DNA of 64,000 nucleotides. Origin: Rhynchospora pubera (lineage: Eukaryota > Streptophyta > Magnoliopsida > Poales > Cyperaceae). A program made the translations under genes and the position numbers. Shown here in pieces: positions 49,061 through 61,092 of the stretch; position 1 is the first letter of the stretch; each line of letters begins with the position of its first letter. Location of the stretch: positions 1 through 64,000 of the forward strand of contig JAMFTS010000080.1 in the NCBI GenBank assembly GCA_028095005.1, given 5' to 3'. The notes beneath the pieces are model-generated. The model searched no databases. It saw only the letters and a list, made by a program, of their open reading frames with translations, and was not told where the DNA came from.

Positions 49061-50138
49061 AACATGACACAAAACAATTAATAGCTTTCCCCTCTCATTC
49101 ACAAATACAATATACTTTATTACTTACTATTATTTAGTCATGATATTTTTACGAATTTCTTGATAAATTGGTAACAAAGCAATAAATTCCCTCTAAGAGA
49201 AAATAAAAATACACAACACACATAACAATAACAAAATAAATAAAAGAAAAAAATAACATATAGAATATGTAACGCTGCAATGAAAAAAAAAATAAAGAGA
49301 ACGTAAGTGGGGAAAAACCATAAAATTAAACAAATCAGAATTCTAATAAATATGAACTAATCTAATAGAACCGATACAACCAATCAGCCATTGAAATCGA
49401 AATTGAAATGGAACTCGAATTTGAAATCAAAGTTGAAATTGAAATATAAATTGCAAATAATGACTATAGCAACTCGAATAAGCAAATCAGAACTATAAAT
49501 TAATTCACTATTAAAAAAAACTAATTTTATTTTTAAAATAACAACTCGAAAAGAGTCGTACAGTTTTATGAAAGGAGCGATGGATTATGGTCGATTAAAT
49601 GGGAAGAAGAAGTCGGCTCAATCGATCCTTGTATGTGCTTCCATCTCCGACCACCTTAATTTCATCTGTTCCAGGCGGTGGTGACTGTTTCTCATTCTAT
49701 TTCTTTTGCGCTAGGGTTTCTCTCTTTCTCTTTCACATCACCGTCACCTCTATGGCTTTGGCCGAGAGGAAGTGGCGGAGGGGGAAGTGACAGCGGAGAA
49801 GAGAGGAGAAATGTTGGTGGAGCCGGGGTCCTTAGGTGGGGCGAATGAGAAAGAAGTGAGAAGGAGAAAGGGCTAAAAGAGAGAGAGAAGTGGGTGAGCG
49901 GTTTGAACAAAACAAAGGAATCATTGCCGGATTGAACTGATTTAAGCATTGCCTTTAAAGCGCATCATGTTGAAACGGGTCATTTAATCTCTTTTATTCC
50001 TGGCAATACAATTTGCTACAAAGTTTCTGTATCAAAAAAAATATAAAATGATTAACACCATAAAATAATTAGCTGCCGTGTCGAGTTGTGATTAGAATTT
50101 GCTGAGTGGACTCCCACGGGTTTTTATTTATAATACTG
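49061..50138. other. Helitron 5' part with possible captured leader
   Basis: 49600-49930 is richer in G+C than its surroundings. The plus strand has a CT-rich stretch and ATG at 49752 followed by only 12 codons. The minus strand also has a CT-rich stretch just above 49860. It resembles the captured Derlin leader in the other Helitron, but no protein is recognisable. Confidence 0.35.
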
Positions 50139-50432
50139 ATGATGATATCCATTTCATACTTTTCTATTAAACTCAAAAAAAAAAAATTTCATACTTTTGT
50201 ACAGACTGCTCACATTCAATGCCTCTGAGTTCCATTTTACTTAATTTAAACAACATGCCACAATAACTGAACCAATTGTATTTTGTGTCCATTCTAATAA
50301 AGCTTCAATTATACTTTGGCTTATCCAGACTTGAACATAATCGGCCTCAATAGTGCTTTAATCACTTCTTGAATCTAGTAAAGAGGATAAAGCAAATTTG
50401 ATTTCAAGATTGAGAGGTCCGACGCAATTTCA

Positions 50433-50499
50433 CAGTCAATTGCATTTTTTTTTTTTTCGAAACCTTAACAGTAGCTGTTAAGCAGTCAATTGCATTTTT
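50433..50499 (-). mobile_element. minute retroposon tail with 17-bp target duplication
   Basis: CAGTCAATTGCATTTTT occurs at 50433-50449 and again at 50483-50499. Between them is a 33-bp insert which on the minus strand reads CTTAACAGCTACTGTTAAGG followed by TTTCG and an A tail. It is a severely 5'-truncated SINE or LINE end, and the insert contains its own short palindrome (TTAACAG/CTGTTAA). Confidence 0.8.
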
Positions 50500-50843
50500 A
50501 ATTCAATAGAATCGGACAAAATTACGTTCAAACACCATGATCATCAAGATACATCAATTAAATCATCAATTAAATCTATTCTCCACCTAAAATCTCGAGT
50601 CTATGTATGAGAATCAAGAAAGCAAAAGACTTAATCTGATCGGCGAACAACACAGCCTTATCGAAAAAGAGTGAATCCAGAAAACAAGAAATTGCAAAAT
50701 CAACACAGAATCGACCAATTTCTTTGCACAATCATCATCAAGATACATCAGGTTTGGAGTTTATTACCTTTCTTGTGTTAGTTTCGAATACAATTGCTTT
50801 TCCCTTTCTTCTAACGCAAGAACAGCACTCAAGCTTCTCTCTC

Positions 50844-51170
50844 TCACCTATTACAAGTAGCTAACCTAACTCTTTGTCTCTCTCTAACTTGCAATGTCTT
50901 GTCCGATTGTCGATCGCCTGAGCTTCTCCACGCCGATCTCAGCTCCGATCCTTCTTCAATTTTTCCAATTTCTCCTCTCGAGCTTCTCGCTCCCTTCTCC
51001 CCGAAAGACCCCAATTCGTTCTCCCCCTTTTTTTTTTCTTTAGGAAGCTCCCCTCCATCTTCACCTGCTCTTGGTTCACCGTGAGCCAATGATTTTATCC
51101 ATTGATTTTGACCTGTCGGTTCGTGCTCCAAGTCCATTCGGATCACATCCAGCGCCTCCCTTCTCTCCAT
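50844..51170 (-). pseudogene. possible captured gene start, 108 codons
   Basis: Frame from ATG 51170 on the minus strand beginning MERREALDVIRMDLEHEPTG, later rich in Glu, Gly, Lys and Arg. It lies directly inside a second Helitron 5' end (51325) in the element's direction, as the Derlin exon does in the first Helitron. The plus strand here also has a CT-rich leader-like stretch with ATG 50894, so the true orientation is open. Product not recognised. Confidence 0.28.
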
Positions 51171-51287
51171 TTTCTTCTTGATTTAGGTGCCTCCATTTAT
51201 CCATTTAAATTGGATTTTCAAGGTTGCTATTTCTCCGATCGCGAAAATTTAGCGTCAAACACCATGTCGAGTCCGTATTAAACTTTC

Positions 51288-51325
51288 CTGCACGGACTCC
51301 CACGGATTTTTATTTATAATACTGA
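51288..51325 (-). mobile_element. second copy of the Helitron 5' end
   Basis: TCAGTATTATAAATAAAAA followed by TCCGTGGGAGTCC on the minus strand equals the start of the 45308-50139 element over about 32 bases with one mismatch, and it is also preceded by A. It implies another Helitron lying leftward, interrupted by or joined to the first. Its 3' partner is not certain. Confidence 0.65.
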
Positions 51326-51561
51326 TGAAGGATATATATATATAACGAGATGTTAAAATTTAAAAAGAAATGAAAAGGCAATCATGTACGATAAAAAAAT
51401 ATATTTTTTTAAACTTGTCTGTTTTTGTTTACGTTAACGTTGTTTGGTATTACCATTAGCACCGTTTAGGTTAAAAATTTTAATTTTTTTTAGCTGTAAA
51501 TAGCAGTATATTTTAAATTTGTTTTAGTTTATTTTTCAATAGATATTTTATTTTAAATTTT

Positions 51562-51596
51562 AACTGGCAAACTTGCACACCCAATGTGTGAGCAAA
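51562..51596 (-). mobile_element. decayed Helitron 3' end
   Basis: CTGGCAAACTTGCACACCCA followed by ATGTGTGAGC parallels the CTAG-hairpin end at 23577-23606 but with CTGG in place of CTAG and a weakened stem. The element body would extend to higher coordinates, toward the ALDH7 copy. Confidence 0.45.
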
Positions 51597-53029
51597 ATTT
51601 TAATAAATTAAAGAATCGTCAAAACAGAATTTATGACACAATTTTGCAAAATATCTAATTTTCCAAATCAAATTGCCTCGTTTTTTATAATTTTTTATTT
51701 TATCTTCTTCACGATTGATTCAGGTTGACTTAAAAGTAGAAGGACTGTTAGTCTATGGTGCTTTCAACGGGGAAGTAAAAATGAACTTTCAGCTTGCAAA
51801 AATATTTGTTTGTTTGGTGGGTTGCTTCTTTATGTTTATAGTAAAAAAAAAAATTTAAAAGACAGACAATGTTTGTTAATGAAAAGTGAATTACAGGATT
51901 TTTTCAAAAGATTGAGTCCCTAAATGATGTTGTAATAAATATGTTAATCTATTACATATCCCTCTTGGATTGAGTGGTTATAAAGTTTGCCAACTATTGG
52001 ACAAATTGAATTACCTGAGCGGATGCGTAACTGGAAAAAGGAGTGTGGTAGTTTAATATTGCAGTGTAACAAGAATGAGGATAACGTATGGTGTTTGGAT
52101 CGCAGGAAAGGAGCACCTACGACCCCACTAATCATTATAGTCATAACTAAGATAATTGCTAGTGTAGTGGAGAAGAACAACTTACTTGGTGCCATTTTTA
52201 CGGCATTCGGTGGCGAGGCTAAAGTCGGCCAGGCGTTGGCTGCTGATATGAGGGTACCTATGGTATCTTTGGTATCATTCACTAGTAGCACAAAGGTAAC
52301 TTAGTTATATGCAGTTTTTTTTTTTTTTTTTGTTCTCTTTTGCAAGAATGCCCCAATTATATCTTTACCAAAATAGTACTGATAACTTTTGGCTTTTCGA
52401 GATTGGATAATACATATTTTATGAAGTTGTCTGAAAGCTCTTGCAGATTTGTTTTTTTTTCGCTGTTGGAAAATTAAACTTTGTCGAAATTGTAAACATT
52501 TTTTGTTCATCTAGGAGAAAGTAGACTTCCATAAAAATTTCACAAATGTTTATTATTTACAGTTTCTTCCGGTTATATTACTGGATTGGGTATTCTTGGG
52601 AAATAGGATAGATAATGAGAGGAATATAAATAAAAAAGGAGAAAGAAGAATTCCCTTTAGAGGTTATTGGCTAGTATGAGACAGCTTCATGGTGGCTGAT
52701 TGATTCTACTTCTGGTTCCTTCTATATCTAAAAACATAGAAATTGGATGTTTTTTTATTTGCAAAAGAGTTTCTTTATTTCATATTTTATTTAGGATTTA
52801 CTTTTGATATCTTTTACACAGAAATTTGTCTAAGCTTTAAAACCAGAACTTTTTCTTTTTCTGTGGGAATTAATGCAGGTTGGTCTTGCCGTACAACAAA
52901 AGGTGAATGAGAGGTTTGGAAAAAGCTTACATGAGCTGAGTGGGAACAATGCCATTACAGTAATGGATGATGCCGATATCTAGCTGACAGTTCGTTCAGT
53001 CTTGTTTGCAGCTGTTGGCACGGCTGGGC

Positions 53030-55505
53030 TGTGACACTCCGTCGAATACCGTAACTGGACGGTGCGTGACGGAGTGTCCGCCGCGGATGCCTACTGCACC
53101 CGCAAGGCTTAACCAAGTCTAATTACAAATTTGAAGTTAATCATAAACAATTAATATACATGAAAAAAAAAATATAAATATAAATATAAATATATAACTA
53201 TTTACTTGAAGAATAAATAATACAATGGTCTGGTTTATATATTACAGGTTGCTAACCATAGATCCAATGGGTCGCTACTCGTCTCGCTGTCCAGCACTCG
53301 ATCTGAAACCTGGAACCCACAACCAATAGTGGAAACAATGCAAAAGCAAAGAGTGAGATAAATATAATTTATCTCAGTGCGGTTTTTAGTTCCAGTCACA
53401 TGAACTTCTACTGTACATGTTCAGGAACTAATTACCGTACTAAGTTAAAACTAATAATAATAAAATGAAGAAGCAATACATAACAAATCAGTCATCAAAA
53501 GCAATCATTTAAAAACATATGCAATGCAAAGGAGCATGACTACTTATTCAATTTGCAATTCAAATGCAATTTGGCATTTCAAAAGCCGGCTCGGTTTGGA
53601 CATCTATCTAATGCAGGTCTGGTATATCACCGATCAATCAGTTCAGTCATTTCATTCAGATACCGCGAACCACCTTTTAAGATGGATGCCAACGGTCATA
53701 AAATTCCATTTACAATCCAGACAATTCCATATCATATCACTTTAACAATTCGAATAACAAATATACCACAAGTCGGTAACACTCTCCTCCCTTGGACCAT
53801 TCTAGACTGGTACCGTATCGGGACCCGGATCATAAGCGCTTAAGTCACGGTGTTTGGCCAGACGGGTCATGACTCCGACTCCAAACAGATGGAGTGCTTT
53901 TTCTCAACCGAACAAGTGTATCAGAAATAAATACAGATTCTCAATTTAATCAACCCGGCAACCATTCAACATGCAATTCATTTATCAATACTCATAATAG
54001 TTCAATATGACAATTCAAGAATATATATACAAAATGATAAATATGCACACAATTAAATTCAGACATGAAATGCAAATAGTTATTTCCTAGCATGCAAGTA
54101 AAGCTCATGTGAAATCCGCACCTGAAAATAAGAAGAGAAAGCACACAAGACACGAGCAATCCTATTGACTCTCAATCGTATCGGCCGTCTCTAACTTCAA
54201 TAAATGACCGATCAACTCTAAATAACAACAATAACAATTCTAAGTTCTTATTCTAAATTAGAAATCAACTTGTTTTATTAACCGTGATATGTATAATAAT
54301 TTATATAAGTACTAATCAGATTGGACTTAAAATAATAAACTTAATAATAATAATAATAATACGGTCTCCTATGTTATACAAATTGCAAGCAATCATTTGA
54401 CTATGTAAAAATCAATTTTACAATTAATGAACGTAATTTATATAAGTTGCTAAAAGAAAATACTCAAAAGCTGGCTGAAGAATTAATTTAAAGAAAAACC
54501 TCAAATTGATAATTAATTATAAATAAATTATGAGAGCATAACTTATTAATTTTTTTTTGTAAAAATCTCAAGTTCGGCCAACAAGAAAAATTTCAGTTTA
54601 TTCAATGAAATTAGCAAAGAACCAATATAAATATTTAAAGAACTTGTATAGATACCTTTGTCTAAAACTATTGAGGTTTACTTGTGCATCCCACTTTGGT
54701 ACCGACCCTCACTTTCACTTTGATTTTCCTCTTGGTTTACGCTTGGTTTTGGGTTATGCTATTGGATTTGTGTAAAGTGTTTGCATGAATTCTTCAATAT
54801 ATTTCTTTTGGTGGCTTCGGTTGCAAGTGGATAAGTAGAAGAGGAAATGAATTGGTGAAATGTCCAAAGTGTAGCCGACTAAAGGTTTAAAAGGGACGGT
54901 ACTAACAATGTGGAATTGTAATACTTTTATAAGATAAAGGTGCACCATTAATTCTTTAGACAAACACACAATATGACACATGGGTCCCATTTGTAAATCT
55001 CTTAATTAATAGTATGCCAAACTTTTACAATCTACATGGGCTGGAACATGGAACATAATTTAATACGTAAGTTATGGAGGTTAAATGACATATAGGCCCC
55101 ACTTTTCATTCTCCTGATTTAAAGTATACAAAGTCCATGAACAATTGATCTTGTAAAAACAAAATAAAATAAAATACAATATGCGTACACCCAAACAGAG
55201 TTTCTTTTAGTTTTTATGATAAGAATAATTTACTTTTCTAATTGTTTTCAATAAATAGAATTTATTGAAAATAAAAGCTGAAAATAACTTCATAATCGTT
55301 TATATTTATGAAAATTAAAAAAAATATTAACGAGCCAAAATTTATTTCAAGTAAATTGAGAATAAACAGAAGAACTAAAACACTCAAAGTAGAGATCAAG
55401 CAAATCACCAAATGTTAATTACCAACAGAAAATAAAATTCTAACTCTTAAGAATAAAAATAACTTATCGGTTCAAAATCATAGTTTACAAATTTGTATTG
55501 TAACA
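53030..55505 (-). repeat. left LTR, 2.48 kb, related to the LTR at 1.36 kb
   Basis: It shares the start TGTGACACYCCGTCGAATAC, GCCGCGGATGCC, TGCACCCGCAAGGCTTA and the block GATACCGCGAACCACC ... TGCCAACGG with the 3-kb LTRs, but is clearly diverged. It ends TTGTAACA at 55505, followed by TTCTTCCCCCCTT, the polypurine tract on the minus strand (55506-55518). Confidence 0.8.
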
Positions 55506-56039
55506 TTCTTCCCCCCTTAAATAGAATTTCGTCCTCGAAATTCTTTTAATCTTAGTTTTCCATTAAATTTAGATAATTTTAAATTTTTCAAACATGTGCA
55601 AACAACCTTAATTTATATTCAGAAATTGAGTTTCAAATTAACATATCAAAACACAAATTTACATGCAATTAAACCACACCAATCATAGTAAGATTTTTTT
55701 TTTAATTATTTTATCAACCTTTTAACGGTAATACATTTTGTAAATATATGAATAGAAACTAATTGCCAATCTTATTTAGCAAAGTATTATAAAAACAACA
55801 TAGTTGCTATTAAAATGAAGATTATAAATAATTCATTCACACATATGCAGCAAATATGTTTATATAATCTTTTGTAAAAACTTTTATTTAGATAACACGA
55901 ATAATTTAATTGCAATAGTTGAATAAATTCAAACTTCTTAGTTATAAATTACTATATTTTACAAAGCAACCCTTACACCAATCCCGCTCATACGTCCTAC
56001 CGGTCTAGTTTGGTTTTGATCGAATATGTTTATCTGAAT
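55506..56039 (-). other. short interior of the ALDH7-inserted element
   Basis: About 530 bp, non-coding. Its right end (CCTACCGGTCTAGTTTGGTT) lines up with the primer-site side of the first element (CTATTGGCCTGGTTCGGTT), but the initiator-Met primer sequence itself is missing. Either the site has decayed or it was replaced together with the LTR. Confidence 0.65.
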
Positions 56040-57015
56040 TGTGATTGGTTTCCCGCACCGACGGGTCGCGGGACGCGAGCTTGGAACGGTATCTTCTGCA
56101 CCCATCCGACGACCGTCAACCTACGTCGCAATAGAAAAACAAAACAGAGTCAGGTACAAACCTCAGTAACCGGTTATTTAACGACGCAGCTTCTCTATAT
56201 TTAATTATTATAACAAAATTCAACCAGATCGGATTAATCCACATAACAAATAATATATTTTACGGAGATAATCGGGTTCAGACAATCAGCCAGTCAGAGT
56301 GGTCCCTCCCCGATGCCAGGAGGATCAGGACCGGCCCCTCCCCGAACTCAGGAGGATCAGGGCTCAAAATTCATATCCAAATTCACATCCAATTCCAAAC
56401 TCCGATATTCCGTAAAATATACCAATCACAAAACAATAAACATATTCAATCAAAATCAAACGATGAATCAAATCAATCAAACAATACGAAATTAAATATA
56501 GAGAAGTCCGGTTACCTGATTAAACAATCCAGAAATCACAATCAAATCAGAACAACTGATACTGCAACGTAGACTCGAATCCAATCGGCCGAATAATCAA
56601 TCAAACTTTTCAATTGATTCTCCATAGGATTCTCAAAATACTTGTATGAATTTGGATAATAGGTGGAGCTGTGGAAACTAACGAAAGATCAAGAATTTTA
56701 TGAAATTATCTGGACTCGAGGCTTCGGCCAACAAAATGAATAAAAGGCAAAAGGCCAAATGACGTGTCAATAGAAGAATAAATGAGAGACACGTGGTAGA
56801 AAAATATGAGACGTGTAAATGGCTAAGTAAAAGATGGTCAAAGCGGTTAAATTTCCTATCTTATACTTTCGATCAACAACCTATCAATCCCATAGATGGC
56901 CGAGCCAATGGGTCAAATTCTGGTCAACTTAGTCAAAGAGGTCAAAATCGGGTCAACAAAAGTTAAACTTGGTCAAATTCGATTAAAGACAGTCAACTGT
57001 CGGTTGGGTGTTACA
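56040..57015 (-). repeat. right LTR-like part, 0.98 kb, different family
   Basis: It starts TGTGATTGGTTTCCCGCACC and ends GGGTGTTACA, so it has TG/CA ends and TGT(G/A)A-type inverted tips. Inside is a direct repeat around CCCTCCCCGA-GGAGGATCAGG (56305-56361) and a run of GGTCAAA-type phrases (56835-57000). I see no extended match to the left LTR. Confidence 0.6.
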
Positions 57016-58340
57016 TGGGCAGCGCTGCACCACTTGCCGCAGACTTGTAATATTGAATCTCTATTATTATTTAAACCAAGGATGTCTGTATCATACCTCC
57101 ATGCTGATTATGTTAGCTCTATTACCGCTGTCAGCTTGATTTTGTATCTTATTCCTATCATGATGCACAAATCTGCATCCCACCTTCAAGTCTCAAAATA
57201 TTATAGCAGTGTTACAACACTGTGTCAAATTGTAGCCTATTTGTCTTAAATGTACAAGGTCATACTACAATAAGCTAGTATATTCTAGTTAAGGTAACTG
57301 TTGAAGTTTGTGGAAGTATTGTTACTAATTTTAAATTACTTGAATGCTATAGTCATTGTGGTCAGATGTACTTGGGTCTAATTCAAGACATATTAAACTT
57401 TGTATCTTGTTTATTTCTCTGATTTACATATGCCCTTTAAAAAATGTAGCTTCTCCATGAAAGCATATACCAGACTATTCTTGACCAACTAATTGACGTG
57501 TATAAACAAGTCAGAATAGGTCATCCATTGGAAAAAGACACCTTATTGGGGCCACTCCACATTTCTGCTTCAAAAGAGAACTTTGTGAAAGGAATTCAAG
57601 CCATCGAATCTCAGGTTATTTTCAGTTGTTCTTATAACCTATAATTAAAAGTATCATCATATTTGAAGTTGCAGCACAACTGATTGTACATTAAGGGTTA
57701 ATCCAGATATTTGTATAACTTAAGGGTTTATTCTGGATGAGTTGCAAAAATGAGTGCAGCAAAGGCACTGTCTGTAGCTCATTACCCTATGCCCAAAATC
57801 TAAACCTTTAAAATCCCTTGTATCAAATCAGATAAATGTAATTATTATCACTTATAATGGAAACAAGTATTGTTAACTTGAGTATTATTTTGTTTGACAT
57901 CTATTGATGCTACATTGACATGTTCAAGCCAAGGGATTGTTCTAGGGACTCAATCCGGTCATCCAGAAAAGTGACCTTGTTGCTCTTAATTTGTGTCTTT
58001 TACCTCTATGTCAATGTCTGCACAGGGAGTCAAAATTGTCACTGGAGGGGCAGTAATAGAATCAAAAGGAAACTTTGTGCAACCAACGATAGTAGAGATC
58101 TCACCCAATGCCCTTGTTGTCAAGGAGGAGCTATTTGGTCCTGTTCTCTATGTCATGAAATTTCAAATACAATTCAAGCCTCCATCTTTCCCTCTCTCTC
58201 TGCATTAACAAATTAAAAAAGAACAATTAATTTAGAGAATCTTTCTTTTCATACTTTATTCAAACTCTGAAGGAAGCAATTGAGATAAACAATTTTGTGC
58301 CACAAGGCTTGAGCAGCTCCATATTCACGCGTCGACATGA

Positions 58341-60139
58341 GCAGCTCCAATCCTCTTTTATCTTTCTTTAGTTTACATAGTTTCAATTATTAAGTTGCTT
58401 TACCAAGTCCTCGTTATCCTTTTGGCATGAGCAACAAATACCGGAAATGTAAAATTATTCGATTGTTACTTGTGTAACTAAAAGATAACTAAGAAAGTTC
58501 TTCGTGACATTTAATTTTGAAAAGATAAGTTAAAAGAATTAACCTCCGTCTTATCTTCAAAAAAAAAATTTACAACCAAATGTTCCACCCACTCCCTTCA
58601 CCCAAAAAAATAAATAAAAATAAAAATAAATAATCATAATAATAAAATAATAATTATAATAAAAAATAAATTAATTAAAAAAGAGTTACGTACAGTTAGG
58701 TCCCACCTATTGGATCTTTTGTTTAAGATGATGATAATGGTTCATCTACATGTTAAGTGATTCATGTACAATTTGGATTTTGCATTCACATTAATTATCC
58801 AGGAACTCATCAGAGACAGAGCCATAAAATTTTTTAATGGGTGTCACTAAATTTTGATTATAACTTTCATAATAATATTAATAGAATTTGAACATAAAAA
58901 ATCCAGATTTTTAATTATTGGGTTCAACAATTGAAATATATTTATATTTTTACGGGGTTCAAATGCATAATTTCTTATGAATATGGTCTACTTTACCACA
59001 AAATACATAAAAAAATATTGGAGTAAAAAAAAATAGTGGTGACATTGCACCCCCTTTGGTGTATTTAGATCCGTTACTGGCCCCTGAATCAATTATTTTT
59101 ATGAAAGAAAATTTGATTCATGATGTATTCTGTACGGACGTGTTTATGCATCTTAAATTTATAAGATTACGTGAGAGTTTTACTTTAACGAAAAATAATT
59201 AAAAAAAATACTATTCAGTTTAATGTATTAAAACTGGGGCATATCGAGCTTTGCTCGATACATGAATTCCTATAATATTATTTTAATTATGTTAAATTTT
59301 ATATGTATAATTTAGTTTAGTGATATTGTCCCGTGATGGCCGGAAAAAATGCTTATTACTTGAAAGGAACACAATTAAATTATAAAATTTATAAAACCAT
59401 TCTTATCACAGTGATGTCCTTTTTAATTTGTTGGTTCAAATGAGCTTAAGATATAAGATAAGTATTCTCTTAAATTAAATTCAGACAAAACTTCACATGT
59501 ATGAACCATAAGGTTTGTTTTGGAATGGAATAGATACATTTTGATGATTTTCTCATACGATCTGTCCAAACATCTAACACGATAGGTTGTAGTATACCAG
59601 TTTGGTACATACTGTTTATAGCACAATCCTGTACATCATACTACAACAAAATAGAAACATATCAGCCAAATCATAATATGTACAAAGTCACTTGCATTTA
59701 TACGCAAAAAAGCATTCGACTATATTGAGAAAAGTGTAGTTTAATTAAAAAAAAAAACCCGGAATGCAGAAATTAAGCATTTGACTATATCGTAATAGAC
59801 AAATTTTAGTTAAAAAGACTTCAAATGTATAACAATGACAATACAATAACTAATACGGTTAATGATATCTTAAAATATATAAAAAAACAAAAATAACCAT
59901 AAATTAATAAAAAAATCGAAATAAATAAGAAAAAAATGTAAAAAAAAAATAAGGTTCAAATTTAATTTTTTTTACCTCAAATCTGCTCTCCTTCTTATTC
60001 TCTTTCTAATTATTATTTTTTCAGAATTTTTAGAAATTTTTGGCTATTTTTTTTGAGTGAAGCCACCACCACAAATCGCAATAAATGAGAAGATCAGAAA
60101 AGAGTTAAGTGCATGCGGCGCTAGCTGTGAGTTTGTTGG
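58341..60139. other. A+T-rich spacer, no gene seen
   Basis: Includes an A/T simple-sequence stretch (58600-58680) and ordinary repeat-like DNA. The expected last ALDH7 exon was not found here. The left end of the CACTA element should lie in or beyond this stretch but was not seen. Confidence 0.45.
59237..59265 (-). mobile_element. decayed Helitron 3' end
   Basis: TATCGAGCTTTGCTCGATACATGAATT parallels the TCGAGC-hairpin ends at 36285 and 45308. The outer CTAG has become GTTT on the minus strand (CCCCAGTTT). The hairpin still pairs. Confidence 0.6.
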
Positions 60140-60637
60140 GATGGGGAAGGAAGACCTAAATACAGAACTATTATGTAACGGTTACAGAATCATACAAAAA
60201 TATAAAAAAAGCCGTTACAGAATCATAAAAAAATTAATAAAATTCGTCCCATATCAGTAACGGTTATTAGTAAATAACCGTTACAGAATCATTAAAAAAT
60301 AGAAAAAAACGTTAACCTACTGTAACAGTTATTTACTAATAACCGTTACAGAAGATGGTTGATATTATATATTTCTTTTTTCTTTTCTGTAACGGTTGTT
60401 GGATAATAACCGTTACAGAATATAAGAAATCTATAACGGTTATTATCCAATGACCGTTACAGAAGGTTGATGCATTTTTTTTCCTGACCATGACGGAAAT
60501 GTTATTACGGTTGTTTCATAATAACCGTTACAGATTTGTGGCGCCAATTTTCCCGCCTAATGCCTCACTATTCTGTAACGGTTATTTCAAAAACCGTTAC
60601 AGAAGTGCCGTTACAGAAGGTCCTTTTTCCCGTAGTG
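60140..60637 (-). mobile_element. terminal part of a CACTA (En/Spm-type) transposon
   Basis: The minus strand begins CACTACGGGAAAAAGGACC at 60637, a classic CACTA terminus. Inward, the phrase CTGTAACGG or its complement CCGTTACAG recurs about sixteen times in both orientations to about 60170, as the subterminal transposase-binding repeats of this superfamily do. The opposite terminus is not visible to the left, so it is a truncated or internally rearranged copy. No transposase frame. Confidence 0.85.
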
Positions 60638-61092
60638 TACCTGCCAAATAGGTTTTGAAGAGACCCTTTAAAAGAGCAATCAATTCCAAACATCTAACAC
60701 AACAGGTTGCTCCTCTTATTTTAACTTCACGACAAATATGTGAACATTAATAAGTAAATTTCGTCCCAAAAAGATATATTACAAAATAAAACAGAAAATA
60801 GTATTATGAATTCCAGAGTCACTTTTTGGACTCGCATGTCATATTTTAAGACTGGCCTTTATTTATTGAGAACAAAAATGATTCTCTGTCAAGGTATCTA
60901 AGGGGTCCCTAGTCCTACCAACAGTATATCATTAATTTAATGTCAATGTAACCAATCTACCGATACTAATTTACACTTAATATTATTATTATAGAACTAA
61001 ATCATGACCAAATGCCAGGTATCTGGTACATACGCTAATATGAATCATGCAACTAAATTACACATACCATATAATAAATCTGATTTTCTTAC

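Larger units (their letters stand above)
45308..50139 (-). mobile_element. Helitron, 4.8 kb
   Basis: The minus-strand 5' end at 50139 is TCAGTATTATAAATAAAAA, preceded by A. The 3' end at 45308 is CTAG followed by T, with the stem TCGAGC/GCTCGA hairpin at 45321-45335 just inside. The same 5' end sequence recurs at 51325 and the same 3' end at 36285, which supports both borders. No Rep/helicase frame is present. Inside are weak exon-like pieces near the 3' end and a 150-bp tandem duplication. Confidence 0.75.
53025..57020 (-). mobile_element. LTR retroelement with two unlike LTRs, inserted in ALDH7
   Basis: The target duplication TGGGC (53025-53029, 57016-57020) flanks it exactly. Removing the element and one copy rejoins the ALDH7 codons GTAG-QRC in frame. 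The left end starts TGTGACACTCCGTCGAATAC, like the 1.36-kb element; the right end closes GGGTGTTACA. The left LTR (53030-55505) and the right LTR-like part (56040-57015) are not copies of each other. No gag or pol. Direction follows the polypurine tract. Confidence 0.85.
51990..58340 (+). pseudogene. ALDH7 (antiquitin-type) aldehyde dehydrogenase pseudogene
   Basis: ALDH7B enzymes oxidise reactive aldehydes with NAD and are stress-induced in plants. Pieces in order: about 52104-52295 (KGAPTTPL to FTSSTKV); 52879-53029 (VQQKVNERFGKS-like, ELSGNNAITVMDDADI); 57021-57045 (QRCTTCRRL with the catalytic Cys codon 57026-57028); 57450-57614 (LHESIYQ to GIQAIESQ); 58026-about 58168 (GVKIVTGGAVIES, KEELFGPVLYVMKF); about 58260-58334 (EAIEINNFVPQGLSSSIFTR). 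Splice borders are GT/AG. Defects: TAG at 52981-52983 where the family has Gln, Ser for Gly in the FTGS motif, no N-terminal exons, no C-terminal exon, damaged sequence before 52104, and a 4-kb retroelement inside the exon just before the catalytic Cys. Confidence 0.9.

Noticed and set aside
58258..60637. A complete CACTA element with its other end just after the ALDH7 copy
   Set aside because: I searched for a plus-strand CACTACGGG terminus and subterminal repeats to the left and found none. Only one end is supported.
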